DNA of 17,902 bases, from contig JADNYV010000689.1 in NCBI GenBank assembly GCA_015501055.1, forward strand, positions 1 to 17,902. The letters are read 5' to 3'. Source of the stretch: Mucidula mucida (Eukaryota > Basidiomycota > Agaricomycetes > Agaricales > Physalacriaceae). The translations under genes were made by a program, and so were the position numbers. Positions 16,210-17,902 of the stretch are shown one piece after another. A model generated the notes under the pieces. The model was given only the letters and a program-made list of their open reading frames with translations. It ran no database searches and had not been told where the DNA came from. Numbering within the stretch: position 1 is the first letter of the stretch; every line of letters starts with the position of its first letter.

Positions 16210-17902
16210 ATGTCTCTCTCAAGCGACTCGCCCCCATGGCGCGCGAGTGTAGATCAATCAACACCTCTTTCCTCGCCGACACCTCCTACCTCACCCAATA
16301 GCGACATTATCACCGGGTCGCCCGATACATCCCGCCTGCATGCGGTCAACCAATCAGTTCTAGAATGTTTTCATCTTGCGATGGAGGGTGAAGAAGTCCC
16401 GGCTATGATAGCGCCGTGCCACGAGCACCCCGGAATGAATAGGCGTACCGTGTTCGGCATGAAACTCTCAGTCGGACGCTCCCAGAAAGGTTGATTGTCT
16501 GTGTTCTACTGTGATTTAATCGTCTAATCGTTTTGCAGCAGGAAGCGACCCATTTAATTACGAAGTTAAATATTTTGAAGACGAGCCATACAAGGAGATG
16601 GCAGAGGACAGCAGGTTTTGGAAGACCTGCGTCGATGAGGCGGCAAAAGTGGATGCCGGTAAGGTGGCGGACTGGACGGATGCGCTCGACGTTTTGCTTG
16701 TTTTCGTGAGTACATCGCTCGCCCACTGCTTGAAACTCATTGGTCGGCTTTCAGGCTGGTTTGTTCTCGGGCGTCGTCTCGACATTCGTGTGTCAGACCT
16801 TTCAGAATCTACAGGTCGACCCAACAGAGCTCGTGTATATCGTAGTGGACGAGCTTCTCAGTATTCAACGCGCTATCGATGAACACGGACCCGGCTCCTC
16901 CAAACACGTTCCTCGCTCTGATACCTCCTTCCACGCGTCCCGAACAAGTCTTTGGGTCAACACGCTCTGGTTCGTGAGCCTGACGCTCAGTCTGACAACG
17001 GCGCTTATCGCCGTCGTTACGAAGCAGTGGATACACCAGTACATGGACTCTGCCCAGTTGGGTACCCCTCGCGCTCGTGCTCGCGTTCGTCAGTTCAGGT
17101 TCATCCAGCTGGAAGCGTGGCATGTTCCAGCGATTATAGGACTTTTACCTGTCTTGATGCACGTCGCCCTTGGCGTTTTCTTTTCGGGTCTCATCATCCA
17201 TATTCGCTCCTTGAGCACCCCAGCGGCATCCGTCGTTGGATTGATTGTATTCTTCGCATTGCTGGCCTATGTAGGCACCAATCTCTTCCCGGTATATGAT
17301 CCTTCCTGCCCATACAAGACACCCCTTTCGGCTTACGCGTACATTGTCTTCTACCGCACTCGCAATTTCTGTTGCTTCATTCTTCCCACAGCCCTCACTG
17401 CCTGGGGCCGCGTATCAGTGTCCTTTGTGAAAACTACCTTAAGTCGCACTGGCCCAGTACAATTGTCACTGCCTTCCGAGGTCAAACTAGTCGAAGCAGA
17501 TGATGATGCCTGTGCAGTCGTCCCTTTATCACTCACGGCGGCAGAGGAGGTGATAGTCAGCCATCTGTCCGACTCCCTTGATGCTCGTGTAGCTGCTTGG
17601 GCGTACACTGTTTCTTCCAACCCATCTGTGCGGAACATCGTGCTACAAGCAATCAGCAACCTTCCCGTCCATGTGATCCCTATCGTTAAACAACGCATCG
17701 GCAGAAAGGCTCTCGAGAGTGCGCTCAACGACGTTCTCAGCTCTTCCGACTATTGGGACTCGTACCGTCAACCAGCATTCGAACGTCTTCTACGATCCAC
17801 CTTTCGACTGTTCCCCAACACCAACCTATACCCTACTATTATACAATCTTCTCGCCGTTGTGAGGGTTCGTTGGCCATCCTTCTTGACATCTGTAACTTC
17901 CG
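16210..17902 (+). CDS. DUF6535 domain membrane protein (3' end outside window)
   Basis: The ATG at 16210 starts a Ser/Pro-rich, probably disordered N-terminus. Introns 16490-16538 and 16706-16754 (both 49 nt, GT-AG) join it to the DUF6535 core: PYKEMAEDSRFWKTC, then DALDVLLVFAGLFSGVVSTF. The frame stays open to the window end, giving about 532 residues so far. Four likely membrane segments are seen: DVLLVFAGLFSGVV, WVNTLWFVSLTLSLTTALIA followed by the family's VVTKQWIHQYM, WHVPAIIGLLPVLMHVALGV, and SVVGLIVFFALLAYVG. The remaining part is soluble and helical (EEVIVSHLSDSLDARVAAWA and onward), which is typical of the long C-terminal regions of these proteins. Function is unknown. Unlike its neighbours, the gene shows no frame break over ~1.5 kb of exon. 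Confidence 0.88.
16490..16538 (+). other. Intron 1 of the DUF6535 gene
   Basis: GTTGAT donor, TTGCAG acceptor, 49 nt, with a CTAAT branch-type sequence. Its removal avoids a TGA at 16492. Confidence 0.75.
16706..16754 (+). other. Intron 2 of the DUF6535 gene
   Basis: GTGAGT donor, TTTCAG acceptor, 49 nt. It joins LLVF to AGLFSG inside the first membrane segment. Confidence 0.85.

Noticed and set aside
1..17902. CRISPR array, rRNA/tRNA genes, bacterial-type operons
   Set aside because: No regular spacer-repeat array, no cloverleaf or rRNA-like sequence, and the spliced genes and chromovirus show that this is eukaryotic DNA.

Overview
The window looks like nuclear DNA from a filamentous basidiomycete, most likely a plant-polysaccharide-degrading member of the Agaricomycetes. 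The evidence is short GT-AG introns of about 46-60 nt, two GH7 cellobiohydrolase genes, a Ty3/gypsy chromovirus, and two genes of families (DUF6593 and DUF6535) that I know mainly from mushroom-forming fungi.

Layout. Positions 1-327 hold the 3' end of an unrecognised plus-strand gene, followed by about 0.85 kb without a recognisable gene. Positions 1172-9018 are a three-level nest of mobile elements. The outer layer is a MITE-like DNA element with 26-bp inverted termini bordered by TA, about 0.69 kb when its insert is removed. Inside it is a second non-autonomous DNA element of about 0.63 kb, with 20-bp inverted termini, a 10-bp target duplication and hairpin-forming TACGG/CCGTA arms. Inside that is a complete 6.5-kb minus-strand Ty3/gypsy chromovirus (1769-8277) with 530-bp LTRs differing at two positions, a CACAC target duplication, a polypurine tract, a candidate self-priming primer-binding site, and gag, protease, RT, RNase H, integrase and chromodomain regions.

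Downstream of the nest lie two tandem plus-strand GH7 genes. The first (9605-11104) is badly broken. The second (11855-13685) keeps its catalytic motif and a Ser/Ala-rich tail instead of a CBM1, but carries a few single-base frame breaks. Convergent to it is a minus-strand DUF6593 gene (13942-14588). After about 1.6 kb with no gene I can recognise, a plus-strand DUF6535 membrane-protein gene starts at 16210 and runs off the window.

How the parts relate. The GH7 products would be secreted to release cellobiose from cellulose chain ends. The transposon stack ends about 0.53 kb upstream of the TATA box of the first GH7 gene, so it may affect expression or decay of that locus. The most important caution is that most coding breaks are one-base indels, many in short homopolymers, across unrelated genes. 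The LTR pair, the integrase ORF and the DUF6535 gene are free of them. Some apparent pseudogenes may therefore be assembly errors, although the first GH7 copy looks truly decayed at its 3' end.
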